Assembly: GCF_003724155.1 (NCBI RefSeq)
Contig: NZ_RJJQ01000007.1
Span: forward strand, 62,001 to 126,000
Direction: 5' to 3'
Length of the DNA stretch: 64,000 bases
Source: Flexivirga caeni
GTDB lineage: Bacteria > Actinomycetota > Actinomycetes > Actinomycetales > Dermatophilaceae
Every line of letters begins with the position of its first letter. Position 1 is the stretch's first letter. The notes below the pieces were generated by a model. That model was not told where the DNA came from and searched no databases. It saw only the letters and a list, made by a program, of their open reading frames with translations. The position numbers and the translations under genes are program-made. Shown in pieces: positions 17,578 to 26,478 of this stretch.

Positions 17578-18485
17578 CGCTCCTCCTCCGTCGTGCTCTC
17601 CCCCGGTCCGGCAGCGCCGTCCGCGGTGTCGTGGTCGAGTTCGTCGAACTCGGCGCTCACTTCGACCCGGCCACGTTCGTCGCCGGTCCAGTGCACGATC
17701 AACTCCCCCAAGGCTTCCGGCTGATCCATGGTGATCGCCGACTCCTTGTAGAGCTCCAGCAACGCGAGGAAACACGCCACGATCACCAGGGTCGAGTCCG
17801 CGTCCGCGACGAGCGAGCGGAAGCTGGCTTGCCGCCGGTCGCGCAGTTCGGCGATCACGATCGCGGCCTGCTCGCGCACGCTGACCGCCGGGGCATGCAG
17901 GTGGGTGAGGCCGACGGTCGGTTCCGGGCGTGGCGTCATCGCGTTCGCGGCGATCCGCGCCAGCTGGTCCGGCGTGACGTTCATGATCAGCTCGGGCAGT
18001 AGCTTCGCGAACCGCTCCTCCAGGCCCGCCTGCCGGGCCGTCATCCGGCCGGCCGACGCCATCCGCTCGGCGAATTCGGCGGAGACCTCCTTGAACGCGC
18101 GGTATTGCAACAGCCGGGCGAAGAGCAGGTCGCGTGCCTCGATCAGCGCCAGGTCGTCGTCATCGTCCGCGCGCAGGTCGGGCAACAGCCGGGCAGCCTT
18201 GATGTCCAGCAGCGTCGCGGCGATGAGCACGAACTCCGACGCTTGGCCGAGGTCCCAGTCGGCCTGCTGCTCCTGGGCGGCACGCAGGTGGGCGATGAAC
18301 TCATCGGTCACCTTCGCCAGGGCGATCTCGGTGACGTCCAGCTTGTGCTTGGAGATCAGCCCGAGCAGCAGCTCGAACGGCCCGGAGAACACATCCAGGT
18401 GCACCTCGAACGGCGCGGCTACTGCGCGACGAGTGAGGACCCCGCCGGGCACCGCCTCGGCGGGTGCCGCAGGGGTGAGGCTCAT
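17574..18485 (-). CDS. scpA: Segregation and condensation protein A (kleisin)
   Basis: A 303-aa kleisin subunit of the Smc-ScpAB condensin. The N-terminal helix that binds the Smc neck is clear: FEVHLDVFSGPFELLLGLISKHK begins near residue 26. The family blocks DVTEIALAKVTDEFI and EFVLIAATLLDIKA follow. The C-terminal winged helix includes ADADSTLVIVACFLALLELYK. An acidic tail of about 35 residues is typical of actinobacterial ScpA. The start lies 5 nt after the parA stop, and the stop overlaps scpB. Confidence 0.95.
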   Translation of the reverse strand: MSLTPAAPAEAVPGGVLTRRAVAAPFEVHLDVFSGPFELLLGLISKHKLDVTEIALAKVTDEFIAHLRAAQEQQADWDLGQASEFVLIAATLLDIKAARLLPDLRADDDDDLALIEARDLLFARLLQYRAFKEVSAEFAERMASAGRMTARQAGLEERFAKLLPELIMNVTPDQLARIAANAMTPRPEPTVGLTHLHAPAVSVREQAAIVIAELRDRRQASFRSLVADADSTLVIVACFLALLELYKESAITMDQPEALGELIVHWTGDERGRVEVSAEFDELDHDTADGAAGPGESTTEEER

Positions 18486-18490
18486 CGGAC

Positions 18491-19345
18491 TCAGGCCGCG
18501 TCGCCGCGCGCGACCAGCTCGCGGGCGAGCTGGCGATATGCCTCGGCCGCACCGTGTGCCGAGGCGTACGTGGTGATCGGCTCGGCGGCGAGGGTCGCGT
18601 CCGGGAATTTCACCGTGCGGCTGATGACCGTATGGAAGACCTTGTCGCCGAAATGGTCCACGACCGACCGGATCACGTCGCGGCTGTGCAGCGTGCGGCC
18701 GTCATACATGGTGGCGAGGATGCCGTCGATCTCCAGCCGCGGGTTGAGCCGGTCGGTGACCTTGTCGATCGTCTCGACCAGCAGTGCGACACCGCGCATC
18801 GCGAAGAACTCGCACTCCAGCGGGATCAGCACCCCATGGGCGGCGGTCAGCGCGTTGACGGTGAGCAGCCCGAGCGAAGGCTGGCAGTCGATGAGTATGA
18901 CGTCGTAGTCGTCCAGCACGGGGCGCAGCACGCGGGCGAGCACCATTTCGCGAGCGACCTCGCCGACCAGTTGCACCTCGGCCGCCGACAGGTCGATGTT
19001 CGCGGGCAGCACGTCGAGGTTCGGGTCGACGGTGTGCTGGATGACGTCGTGGATGTCGTCGTCGCGCGACACCAGCAGGTTGTAGACGGTGGTGTCGAGC
19101 TCGTGCGCCCGGATGCCGAGGCCGACGGACAGCGCACCTTGCGGGTCGAAGTCGACGAGCAGCACCTTGCGGCCGTATTCGGCCAGGGCAGCACCGAGGT
19201 TGATGGTGCTGGTGGTCTTGCCGACGCCACCCTTCTGGTTGCACATCGCGATGACGCGCGCCGGCCCGTGGCTTTTCAGCTCCGGTGGCTTGGGAAAGGT
19301 GGGCAGCGGGCGCCCGGTCGGCCCGATCTGCTCCTTCGAACTCAC
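18491..19345 (-). CDS. ParA/Soj-family ATPase of the xerD-scpAB cluster
   Basis: A 284-aa deviant-Walker ATPase. The motifs are CNQKGGVGKTTSTINLG (Walker A with signature Lys), LLVDFDPQGALSVGLG (A') and VILIDCQPSLGLLTVNAL (Walker B). It belongs to the chromosomally encoded ParA group found beside scpA in actinobacteria (as Rv1708 in Mycobacterium tuberculosis), not the parAB pair near the origin, since no ParB is adjacent. A role in chromosome organisation with condensin is inferred from this linkage. The GTG start at 19345 is followed by a polar 30-residue lead. Confidence 0.92.
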   Translation of the reverse strand: MSSKEQIGPTGRPLPTFPKPPELKSHGPARVIAMCNQKGGVGKTTSTINLGAALAEYGRKVLLVDFDPQGALSVGLGIRAHELDTTVYNLLVSRDDDIHDVIQHTVDPNLDVLPANIDLSAAEVQLVGEVAREMVLARVLRPVLDDYDVILIDCQPSLGLLTVNALTAAHGVLIPLECEFFAMRGVALLVETIDKVTDRLNPRLEIDGILATMYDGRTLHSRDVIRSVVDHFGDKVFHTVISRTVKFPDATLAAEPITTYASAHGAAEAYRQLARELVARGDAA

Positions 19346-19406
19346 TGCGTGCTCCCGTTACTCGTTCGGCCTCTCGGCGATCGCGATCCAACCTATTACA
19401 TCGGCG

Positions 19407-19455
19407 CGCACCTCGCCGCGCGCGGTCGTACCGGGGCCGCGCGCGGCGAGGTGCG
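19407..19455 (-). terminator. Perfect 19-bp inverted repeat between xerD and parA
   Basis: The arms 19407-19425 and 19437-19455 are exact reverse complements, nearly all G/C, with an 11-nt loop. It lies in the 187-bp gap downstream of xerD. There is no T run on either side, so it may be a Rho-independent-like hairpin, an mRNA-stabilising stem or a protein site. Confidence 0.55.
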
Positions 19456-19506
19456 GCTTCCTCACCGAGCGACGGCGAGATTGCACCGTCGCTCGGCGAA
19501 GAAGCC
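19455..19506 (-). terminator. 21-bp hairpin after xerD, member of a dispersed repeat family
   Basis: The arms 19455-19475 and 19486-19506 pair with two mismatches as DNA, but in a leftward (xerD) transcript both become G-U pairs, so the RNA stem is continuous. The loop is 10 nt. The core CACCGAGCGACGG recurs at 62168-62182. Confidence 0.6.
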
Positions 19507-19532
19507 GTCATTCACGAGATCTCGGGGAGGCG

Positions 19533-20456
19533 TCACCTCGCGCGGGGGTGTGAGCTGGCGAATACCTCGCGCAGCTGCTGGACGGTGACCATGGTGTAGA
19601 TCTGCGTGGTCGTGACCGATGCGTGGCCGAGCAGTTCCTGCACCACGCGCACGTCGGCACCGCCGTCCAGCAGGTGGGTGGCGAACGAGTGCCGCAGCGT
19701 GTGCGGGCTCAGGTGTCCGGGCAGGTCCGCGCGCGCCGCTGCCGCCTGGATGATGTTCCACGCGGACTGTCGCGAGAGCCGGCCGCCGCGCTGGTTGAGG
19801 AACAGCGCCGGTGTGCCTGCGCCCTTCGCGGCGAGCGCCGGGCGCGACCGCGTCAGGTATGCCGTGAGCGCGTCTCGCGCGTAGCGACCGAGTGGTAGCA
19901 CGCGTTCCTTGCCGCCCTTGCCCAGCACGCGCACCGACGCGGACGCGAAATCGAGGTCGTCCACGTCCAGGCTCACCGCCTCGGTGACCCGCGCGCCGAT
20001 GCCGTAGAGCAGCTCCAGCAGCGCCCGGTCGCGCAGCGATGCGGGCGTGTCCCCCACACTCGCCGCGGCCAGTAGGCGCTCCACCTGGTCCAGCGGGATC
20101 GCCTTGGGTAGCCGGCGCGGCGGTTTGGGCGGCGCGACCGCCGCGGCGACGTCCTGCGCGGTGTCGCCCTCCATGGTCAGGAACTTGTGGAAACCGCGCA
20201 CCGCGACGAGTGTCCGGGCCGCCGAACTCGCAGCCAGCGGTGGGTGGTCGGGGTCGCCCTCCCGCAAGGTTGCCAGGAAGTCGGCGATGTCGAGTTCGGT
20301 GACCTGGGCAGGGTCGTCGATCTGCCGGGACGCCAGATGGTCGGCATACCTGCGCAGGTCGCGCTCGTAGGCGCGCAGCGTGTGCCGCGACGCGCCGCGC
20401 TCCACCCGCAGGTGATCCAGCCACCCGCGCATCGCCCGCTGCACCGCAGAACTCAC
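19533..20456 (-). CDS. xerD: Tyrosine recombinase XerD
   Basis: A 307-aa site-specific recombinase that with XerC resolves chromosome dimers at dif. The N-terminal SAM-like core-binding domain covers residues 1-95 ([21 protein letters not shown]). The catalytic residues are all visible: Arg in [13 protein letters not shown], Lys in [40 protein letters not shown] with the nucleophile Tyr. The chromosomal position next to parA-scpAB is the conserved XerD location in actinobacteria, which argues against it being a phage integrase. The start is GTG. Confidence 0.93.
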   Translation of the reverse strand: MSSAVQRAMRGWLDHLRVERGASRHTLRAYERDLRRYADHLASRQIDDPAQVTELDIADFLATLREGDPDHPPLAASSAARTLVAVRGFHKFLTMEGDTAQDVAAAVAPPKPPRRLPKAIPLDQVERLLAAASVGDTPASLRDRALLELLYGIGARVTEAVSLDVDDLDFASASVRVLGKGGKERVLPLGRYARDALTAYLTRSRPALAAKGAGTPALFLNQRGGRLSRQSAWNIIQAAAARADLPGHLSPHTLRHSFATHLLDGGADVRVVQELLGHASVTTTQIYTMVTVQQLREVFASSHPRAR

Positions 20457-20513
20457 GGAACGACACTCTCACGCGCAGCGTCTGCACCACGTGACGGGCC
20501 AAGGAGGACACCG

Positions 20514-21134
20514 GTGAAGCTCTATGCCGAGCGGCGATCGCGGGCTGCACGTCAGCTGGCATACGACGTGGTCACGGTGCTCTGGGTGGCCTGCTGGGTA
20601 TGGCTCGGCCTGCGCGTGCATCAGCAGGTCTCCGGCTCCCAGGGCGGCGCCCGCAAGATCGAGAAGAGCGGCGGGGACCTGGCCGGTCATCTCCACGATG
20701 CCGCGAGTGTCCTGGGGCACGCACCGCTGATCGGCACGCAGGTGCGGAGGCCGATCGACAGTTCGGCCCGCGCGGCGACCTCACTGCAGCACGCGGGCGG
20801 TGAGCTGGCGGACAATCTCGGAAAGCTCGGCGCCGCAATCGGTTTCGAGGTCGCTCTGGTGCCGGTCCTGGTGGCGGTCCTCGGCTGGCTCGTCCTGCGG
20901 ATCGGCTACGCCCGGCGCGCGGGCCGGGCCACCGCCCTCGCCGCACAGGAGAGTGGCTCGGACCTGCTCGCGCTCGCTGCGCTCAGCCGGCTTCCGGCGG
21001 ATGCTCTGGCCGCGCTGGGCTCCGGACTGACCGCCGGGTGGCGCGACGGCGACCCCGGGGTCATCGACGCGCTCGCCGCGGCATACCTCGACCATCTCGG
21101 GTTGCGAACGAGCGCCCGAACTGCGGAGCGCTGA
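20514..21134 (+). CDS. Two-TM membrane protein of unknown function
   Basis: A 206-aa protein, diverging from xerD. AAGGAGGA at 20501-20508 fixes the GTG at 20514. A first membrane helix (VVTVLWVACWVWLGLRVHQQV, about residues 18-38) is followed by a roughly 75-residue external or periplasmic segment. A second helix (VALVPVLVAVLGWLVLRI) and a cytoplasmic tail of about 75 residues with Ala/Leu-rich helices (LLALAALSRLPADALAAL) complete it. No known domain was recognised. It precedes the Pls-type NRPS by 109 bp in the same direction, so co-expression is possible. Confidence 0.75.
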   Translation: MKLYAERRSRAARQLAYDVVTVLWVACWVWLGLRVHQQVSGSQGGARKIEKSGGDLAGHLHDAASVLGHAPLIGTQVRRPIDSSARAATSLQHAGGELADNLGKLGAAIGFEVALVPVLVAVLGWLVLRIGYARRAGRATALAAQESGSDLLALAALSRLPADALAALGSGLTAGWRDGDPGVIDALAAAYLDHLGLRTSARTAER

Positions 21135-21243
21135 CCGGACCCGCAACCCGGAGTTCACGGGCACGCCGCCCGAAGTTCAGCGATTCTTCCCCGCACCCGG
21201 GAGAATGTGACCGACCACGCCACTGCCCCGCCGGAGGAACTCG

Positions 21244-24200
21244 GTGACACTGCACCGCGGACGGTTCGCGGCTCCTGCGCGCACCCTCGCCGACATCTTT
21301 CGCGAGACCGTCGCGGAATGCCCCGACGCACCGGCACTCGACAACGGCGCGGCCGTGCTGACCTACGAAGAACTGGCCGAACGCGCCGACGAGGTCGCGG
21401 GCCGGCTGACGGAGGCCGGCATCGGGCGCGGCGACCGGGTCGGCGTGCGCATCCAGTCCGGCACGCTCGACCTGTATGTCGCGATCGTCGGCACCCTGCT
21501 CGCGGGGGCGGCATACGTGCCCGTCGACGCGGACGACCCGGATGAACGCGCCGATCTGGTCTTCGGCGAGGCCGGCGTGGCCGGCGTCCTCACCGACGAT
21601 CTGGCACTCGGCATACGCCGCCCCGGAGATCCGCGACCGGACGCGGCACCCGAGGTCACCGACGACGCGTGGATCATCTTCACCAGCGGCTCGACCGGCA
21701 AGCCCAAGGGCGTCGCGGTCACCCACCGCAGCGCGGCCGCGTTCGTCGACGCCGAGGCCAGGCTCTTCCTGCAGGACCATCCGATCGGCACCGACGACCG
21801 CGTCATGGCCGGGTTGTCGGTCGCGTTCGATGCCAGTTGCGAGGAGATGTGGCTCGCCTGGAGGTATGGCGCCTGCCTCGTCCCGGCACCCCGGTCACTC
21901 GTGCGCAGCGGCATGGATCTCGCGCCGTGGCTGGTGGCCAACGACGTCACGGTGGTCTCGACGGTGCCGACGCTGCTGGCACTGTGGCCGGCCGACGCGC
22001 TCGCGAAGGTGCGCCTGCTGATCCTGGGCGGCGAGGCGTGCCCGCCGGAACTCGCCGACCGCTATGCGACGCCCGCGCGGGAGGTGTGGAACACCTACGG
22101 CCCCACCGAGGCGACCGTCGTCGCGTGCGCCGCACAACTGCACCCCGCGGAGCCGGTGCGCATCGGACTGCCGCTCGACGGCTGGGATCTCGAGGTCGTC
22201 GACCCGACGGGACAGCCGGTGGCGGACGGTGCGACCGGCGAGCTGATCATCGGCGGCGTCGGTCTGGCACGCTACCTCGACCCGGTCAAGGACGCCGAGA
22301 AGTACGCACCCATGCCGACACTCGGCTGGGAACGCGCCTACCGCTCGGGCGATCACGTCGTGCGCGATCCGGCCGGGCTGTTCTTCGCCGGCCGGATCGA
22401 CGAGCAGATCAAGCTCGGCGGCCGGCGCATCGAGCTGGGTGAGATCGACTCGGCACTCACCGCGCTGCCCGGTGTCGGCGGTGGCGCCGCGGCGATCCGT
22501 ACGACCGGGTCCGGCAGCAAGATCCTGGTCGGCTACGTCACCCTCGACGGCGATTTCGACCTCGCCACCGCGATGACACGGCTGCGCGCCGAACTCCCGG
22601 CCACAATGGTGCCGCGGCTGGCCGCCGTCGACACGCTGCCGACCCGCACCTCGGGCAAGATCGACCGCGACGCGCTGCCGTGGCCGGTCGCCACCCTGCG
22701 CGCCGGCGGCGAACAGCGCCAGGAACTTACCGGCACGGCGGCGACCGTCGCGCAGCTGTGGCTGGACGTGCTCGGTGCCGTGGTCGACTCCGGCAAGGAC
22801 GACTTCTTCGAGCTCGGCGGCGGTTCGCTGACCGCGGCACAGATGGTTTCCCGGCTGCGTGCCCTGCAGCCGGAGGTCACCGTCGCCGACATTTACGACC
22901 ACCCCACGGTCGCCGCCCTTGCGGCGCACCTGGACGCGATGAGCTCGCCCGCCAACGTGCGCGACCGGGAGGTGCCCCCGACACCCGCGAAAGCCCAAGC
23001 GGCGCAACAGTTTGCGCTGCTGTGCACCCGAACCCTCGCGGGTCTGCGCTGGGTCACCTGGGTGCTGCTGGGGGTCCGCATCGCCGGGCCGCTGCTCGAC
23101 CGGCTCCGCTGGCCGGTGCCGACGGCGCCATGGTGGCTGGTGATCGTGCTGGCCGCGATCTTCCTCACCCCGGTCGGCCGGATCCTGGTGTCGGCCGGGC
23201 TGATCCGGGTCACGCTGCGCGGCATCGGCCCGGGTGTCTATCCGCGCGGCGGCAAGGTGCATCTGCGGCTCTGGCTGGCCGAGCGGATCCACGACGACTC
23301 GGGCGCGACCGGCTTGTCCGGCGCGCCGTTGATGACCTGGTACGCCCGCCTGCTCGGCGCGAAGATCGGCCGGGACGCCGACCTGCACAGCCTGCCGCCG
23401 GTGACCGGCCTGCTGCGAGTGGGCCGCGGCGCCTCGATCGAGCCGGAGGTGGACCTGAGCGGCCACTGGCTCGACGGCGACCGGCTGCACATCGGCACCG
23501 TCACCATCCGGCGCGATGCCCGCGTCGGCACCCGGTCCACGCTCACCCCGGGCTGTGTCATCGGTCGCCGCTCCGAAATTGCCGCTGGATCAGGGGTTTT
23601 CGGCGAGGTGCCGGATGACCAGTTCTGGTCCGGCGCGCCGGCCAGACGCTCGGGCCGGGCGCGCGGCGCCTGGTCGGAGACGCATCCGCCGCACCGGCCG
23701 GTCTTCGCCTGGCTGTATGCCGCACTGGCGATCGTGATCAGCGGCTGTCCGGTGCTCGCCACCGCCTTCGGGGTGTGGATCGGGCTGCTGGTGCAGGGGC
23801 ACCGCCACGTGTGGCCGTTCGGTGTGCTGTCGGTCGTCGCCGGCGGGGTCTGCGGCATCGCGATGCTCGCCGTGCTGGTCTGGGCACTGGTGCGGTTGCT
23901 CGGCGTCGGGCTGCAGCCGGGCCACCACCCGGTGCACAGCTGGCAGGCGCTGCGCGCGTGGGGCACGCTGCGCACGATGGACGAGGCGCGCGGCTGGCTC
24001 TACCCGATCTACGCCAGCACCCTCACGCCATACTGGCTGCGGGCCCTGGGCGCGAAGATCGGCGCCGAGGTGGAGGCCTCGACCGTGCTGCTGATCCCCA
24101 AGCTGGTGACGGTCGGCGACCGCGCCTTCCTGGCCGACGACACCCTGGTCGGCCCGTACGAACTGGCCGGCGGCTGGCTGCGCACCGAGCGGACGAAGGT

Positions 24201-25080
24201 CGGAAAGCGTTCGTTCGTCGGCAATTCCGGCATGACGGCACCAGGTCGCAAGCTGCCCAAGGGCAGCCTGGTGGCGGTGCTGTCCGCCGCGCCCGGACGG
24301 GATGACAAGCCGAAGTCGGGGACCTCCTGGATCGGCAGTCCCCCGGTGCGGCTGCGGCGCACGGCATCCGAAGGCGACGACTCGCGGACCTACCGGCCAG
24401 CCGGCCGGCTCAAGGTGGCGCGGGCGCTGGTCGAGGTGTGCCGCCTCATCCCCTGGCTCGGCGGCTTCGCGCTCTCGGCGGCCGCGGCGCTGCTCTGGCT
24501 GTGGCTGCAGGACCACTGGGGGCTGTGGGTGCTGTTGCTCGGCGGCGTCACCCTGATGGTCGGCGGCGCGATCGCGTCCGGGGTCGCCGTGGCCGCGAAA
24601 TGGCTGCTGGTCGGCCGGGTCCGGCGCGGGGAGCATCCGCTGTGGAGTTCGTTCGTATGGCGGGGCGAGCTCGCCGACGCGTTCGTCGAGCAGCTCGCGG
24701 CACCCTGGCTCGCGCGGGCCTCCACGGGCACGCCGGTGCTGAACCTCTGGCTGCGGGCGATGGGTTCGACGATCGGCCGCGGCGTCTGGTGTGAGACCTA
24801 CTGGCTGCCGGAAGCCGACCTGATCGAGTTGCGGCCCGGGTCGACGATCAACAAAGGCTGCGTGGTGCAGACCCACCTCTTCCACGACCGCGTGTTGTCG
24901 CTCGACACCGTCAAGCTGCGCACCGGCGCCACCATCGGACCGCACAGCGTGATCCTTCCGGCCGCCGAGCTCGGCCGGAACTCCACCGTCGGTCCGGCCT
25001 CGCTGGTGATGCGCGGCGAGACGGTGCCGGACAAGACGCGCTGGGTGGGCAATCCGATCGGTCCGTGGGCGGATGAGTAG
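21244..25080 (+). CDS. Pls/PosA-family membrane NRPS (adenylation-thiolation-LbH/TM)
   Basis: A 1278-aa protein with the unusual architecture of epsilon-poly-L-lysine synthetase (Pls). Residues about 15-490 are an adenylation domain: FTSGSTGKPKG near 145, FDASCEEMW near 195, NTYGPTEATV at 283, IKLGGRRIELGEID near 390 and TSGKIDRDALP near 470. A thiolation domain follows with the phosphopantetheine Ser528 in ELGGGSLTAAQ. There is no ordinary condensation or thioesterase domain. Instead about six transmembrane helices alternate with three soluble left-handed-beta-helix-like segments (about 705-795, 930-1010 and 1165-1278), the region that forms peptide bonds in Pls. The residue at the 235 position is Asp, as for alpha-amino acids. 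Monomer unknown; poly-amino-acid synthesis is inferred. GTG start after GGAGGAAC. Confidence 0.9.
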   Translation: MTLHRGRFAAPARTLADIFRETVAECPDAPALDNGAAVLTYEELAERADEVAGRLTEAGIGRGDRVGVRIQSGTLDLYVAIVGTLLAGAAYVPVDADDPDERADLVFGEAGVAGVLTDDLALGIRRPGDPRPDAAPEVTDDAWIIFTSGSTGKPKGVAVTHRSAAAFVDAEARLFLQDHPIGTDDRVMAGLSVAFDASCEEMWLAWRYGACLVPAPRSLVRSGMDLAPWLVANDVTVVSTVPTLLALWPADALAKVRLLILGGEACPPELADRYATPAREVWNTYGPTEATVVACAAQLHPAEPVRIGLPLDGWDLEVVDPTGQPVADGATGELIIGGVGLARYLDPVKDAEKYAPMPTLGWERAYRSGDHVVRDPAGLFFAGRIDEQIKLGGRRIELGEIDSALTALPGVGGGAAAIRTTGSGSKILVGYVTLDGDFDLATAMTRLRAELPATMVPRLAAVDTLPTRTSGKIDRDALPWPVATLRAGGEQRQELTGTAATVAQLWLDVLGAVVDSGKDDFFELGGGSLTAAQMVSRLRALQPEVTVADIYDHPTVAALAAHLDAMSSPANVRDREVPPTPAKAQAAQQFALLCTRTLAGLRWVTWVLLGVRIAGPLLDRLRWPVPTAPWWLVIVLAAIFLTPVGRILVSAGLIRVTLRGIGPGVYPRGGKVHLRLWLAERIHDDSGATGLSGAPLMTWYARLLGAKIGRDADLHSLPPVTGLLRVGRGASIEPEVDLSGHWLDGDRLHIGTVTIRRDARVGTRSTLTPGCVIGRRSEIAAGSGVFGEVPDDQFWSGAPARRSGRARGAWSETHPPHRPVFAWLYAALAIVISGCPVLATAFGVWIGLLVQGHRHVWPFGVLSVVAGGVCGIAMLAVLVWALVRLLGVGLQPGHHPVHSWQALRAWGTLRTMDEARGWLYPIYASTLTPYWLRALGAKIGAEVEASTVLLIPKLVTVGDRAFLADDTLVGPYELAGGWLRTERTKVGKRSFVGNSGMTAPGRKLPKGSLVAVLSAAPGRDDKPKSGTSWIGSPPVRLRRTASEGDDSRTYRPAGRLKVARALVEVCRLIPWLGGFALSAAAALLWLWLQDHWGLWVLLLGGVTLMVGGAIASGVAVAAKWLLVGRVRRGEHPLWSSFVWRGELADAFVEQLAAPWLARASTGTPVLNLWLRAMGSTIGRGVWCETYWLPEADLIELRPGSTINKGCVVQTHLFHDRVLSLDTVKLRTGATIGPHSVILPAAELGRNSTVGPASLVMRGETVPDKTRWVGNPIGPWADE

Positions 25081-25143
25081 CACAGGAACGGCCGGGGTCC
25101 CCGCGAAGTATCGGAGCGAGGCACGAGCGGAGAACTTCGTGGG

Positions 25144-26478
25144 GTGGAGCGCATGGTTGTATGGGCGCTCGTGAGTAGTCAGCCAACCGCCGATCCCTAC
25201 CTGCCCGGCCACGGAGACCCGCGTTTCACCGTCGATCACTACGACCTGGAGTTCGACTACGCGATCGTCGGCAACCGGCTGTCCGGCAAGGCGACACTCA
25301 CCGTGCGTGCCCTGGCGGACGACCTCGACACGCTGACGCTGGATCTGCATGCGCTGAAGGTGGTTTCGGTGCGCGGCTCGCGACTCAAGCGGCATACCCA
25401 CCACGGCCGCCGCCTGGCACTCAAACTGGCCGAGCCGCTGGCGGCGGGGGCGACGGCGAAGTTCACCATCGCCTATCGCGGCGTGCCGCGGGTCGTCCCC
25501 GACAAGGTCGGCGAGGCCGGCTGGGAGGAGCTGGAGGACGGCGTCATCGTCGCCTCCCAGCCCGGTGGCGCCCCGTCCTGGTTCCCGTGCAACGACCGCC
25601 CGGACGCCAAGGCGACCTATCGCATCCAGCTCGCCGCGCCGTCCGACTACTACGTCGTCGCCAACGGGGTGCGCACCGGGCGGCGGCGCACGTCGAGCCA
25701 GACGGTCTGGACCTACGAGCAGCGCGAACCGATGGCGCCATACCTCGCCACCGTGCAGATCGGCCGGTATGCCGAGCACGAACTCCCGGGCGCACGGGTG
25801 CCGCTGTCGGGCGTGGTCGCCCCGGCGCTGCGCAGCCGGTTCGACGACGCGTTCGCCGACCAGCCGCGGATGATGGCGACGTTCGAGAAGCTCTTCGGGC
25901 CGTACCCATTCGCCAGTTACCGTGCCGTCGTCACCACCGACGAGCTGGAGATTCCCCTGGAAGCACAAGGGCTTTCGGTGTTCGGCTCCAACCTGCTCAG
26001 CCGGGACTGGGACGCGCAACGGCTCATCGCCCACGAGCTCGCACACCAGTGGTTCGGCAATGCGGTCACGTTGCGGACGCTGCGTGACATCTGGTTGCAC
26101 GAAGGATTCGCCTGCTACAGCGAATGGCTCTGGTCGGAGGCGGCCGGGCTGGAGACCACTGACCAGCGCGCCCGCGTGCACTGGGGCCGGCTGTCGGAGC
26201 TGAAGCAGGACCTCGTGCTCGGTGATCCCGGTGTCCACGACGTCTTCGACGACCGCGTCTACAAGCGAGGAGCGCTGGCATTGCACGCGATTCGCCTCAC
26301 CGCCGGGCACGCGACGTTCTTCGGGCTCGCGCGCGCCTGGGTCGAGCGGCACCGCTACGGCAACGTCACCACCGACGACTTCACCGCACTGGCCGGCGAA
26401 CTGTGCGGGCCGTCCATCGCCGCGCTGATCGACCAGTGGGTCTACCAGGAGCCACTGCCGCCGCTGCCGGCCGCGTAG
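25144..26478 (+). CDS. M1 family zinc aminopeptidase
   Basis: About 440 aa. The N-terminal beta domain (DPYLPGHGDPRFTVDHYDLE) leads to the catalytic domain with HELAHQWFGN and the third zinc ligand Glu in WLHEGFACYSEW. The substrate-anchoring GAMEN loop appears as IPLEAQGLSVFG, a form seen in this short actinobacterial subgroup. The C-terminal helical domain of full-length M1 enzymes is missing, as usual for the subgroup. Start uncertain: GTG 25144, ATG 25153 or GTG 25171. It lies 63 bp after the NRPS, same direction, and its stop touches the hisS stop (26478/26479). Confidence 0.9.
   Translation: MERMVVWALVSSQPTADPYLPGHGDPRFTVDHYDLEFDYAIVGNRLSGKATLTVRALADDLDTLTLDLHALKVVSVRGSRLKRHTHHGRRLALKLAEPLAAGATAKFTIAYRGVPRVVPDKVGEAGWEELEDGVIVASQPGGAPSWFPCNDRPDAKATYRIQLAAPSDYYVVANGVRTGRRRTSSQTVWTYEQREPMAPYLATVQIGRYAEHELPGARVPLSGVVAPALRSRFDDAFADQPRMMATFEKLFGPYPFASYRAVVTTDELEIPLEAQGLSVFGSNLLSRDWDAQRLIAHELAHQWFGNAVTLRTLRDIWLHEGFACYSEWLWSEAAGLETTDQRARVHWGRLSELKQDLVLGDPGVHDVFDDRVYKRGALALHAIRLTAGHATFFGLARAWVERHRYGNVTTDDFTALAGELCGPSIAALIDQWVYQEPLPPLPAA

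Noticed and set aside
19533-20456. Phage integrase
   Set aside because: The tyrosine recombinase sits in the conserved xerD-parA-scpAB position with no phage genes or att site.
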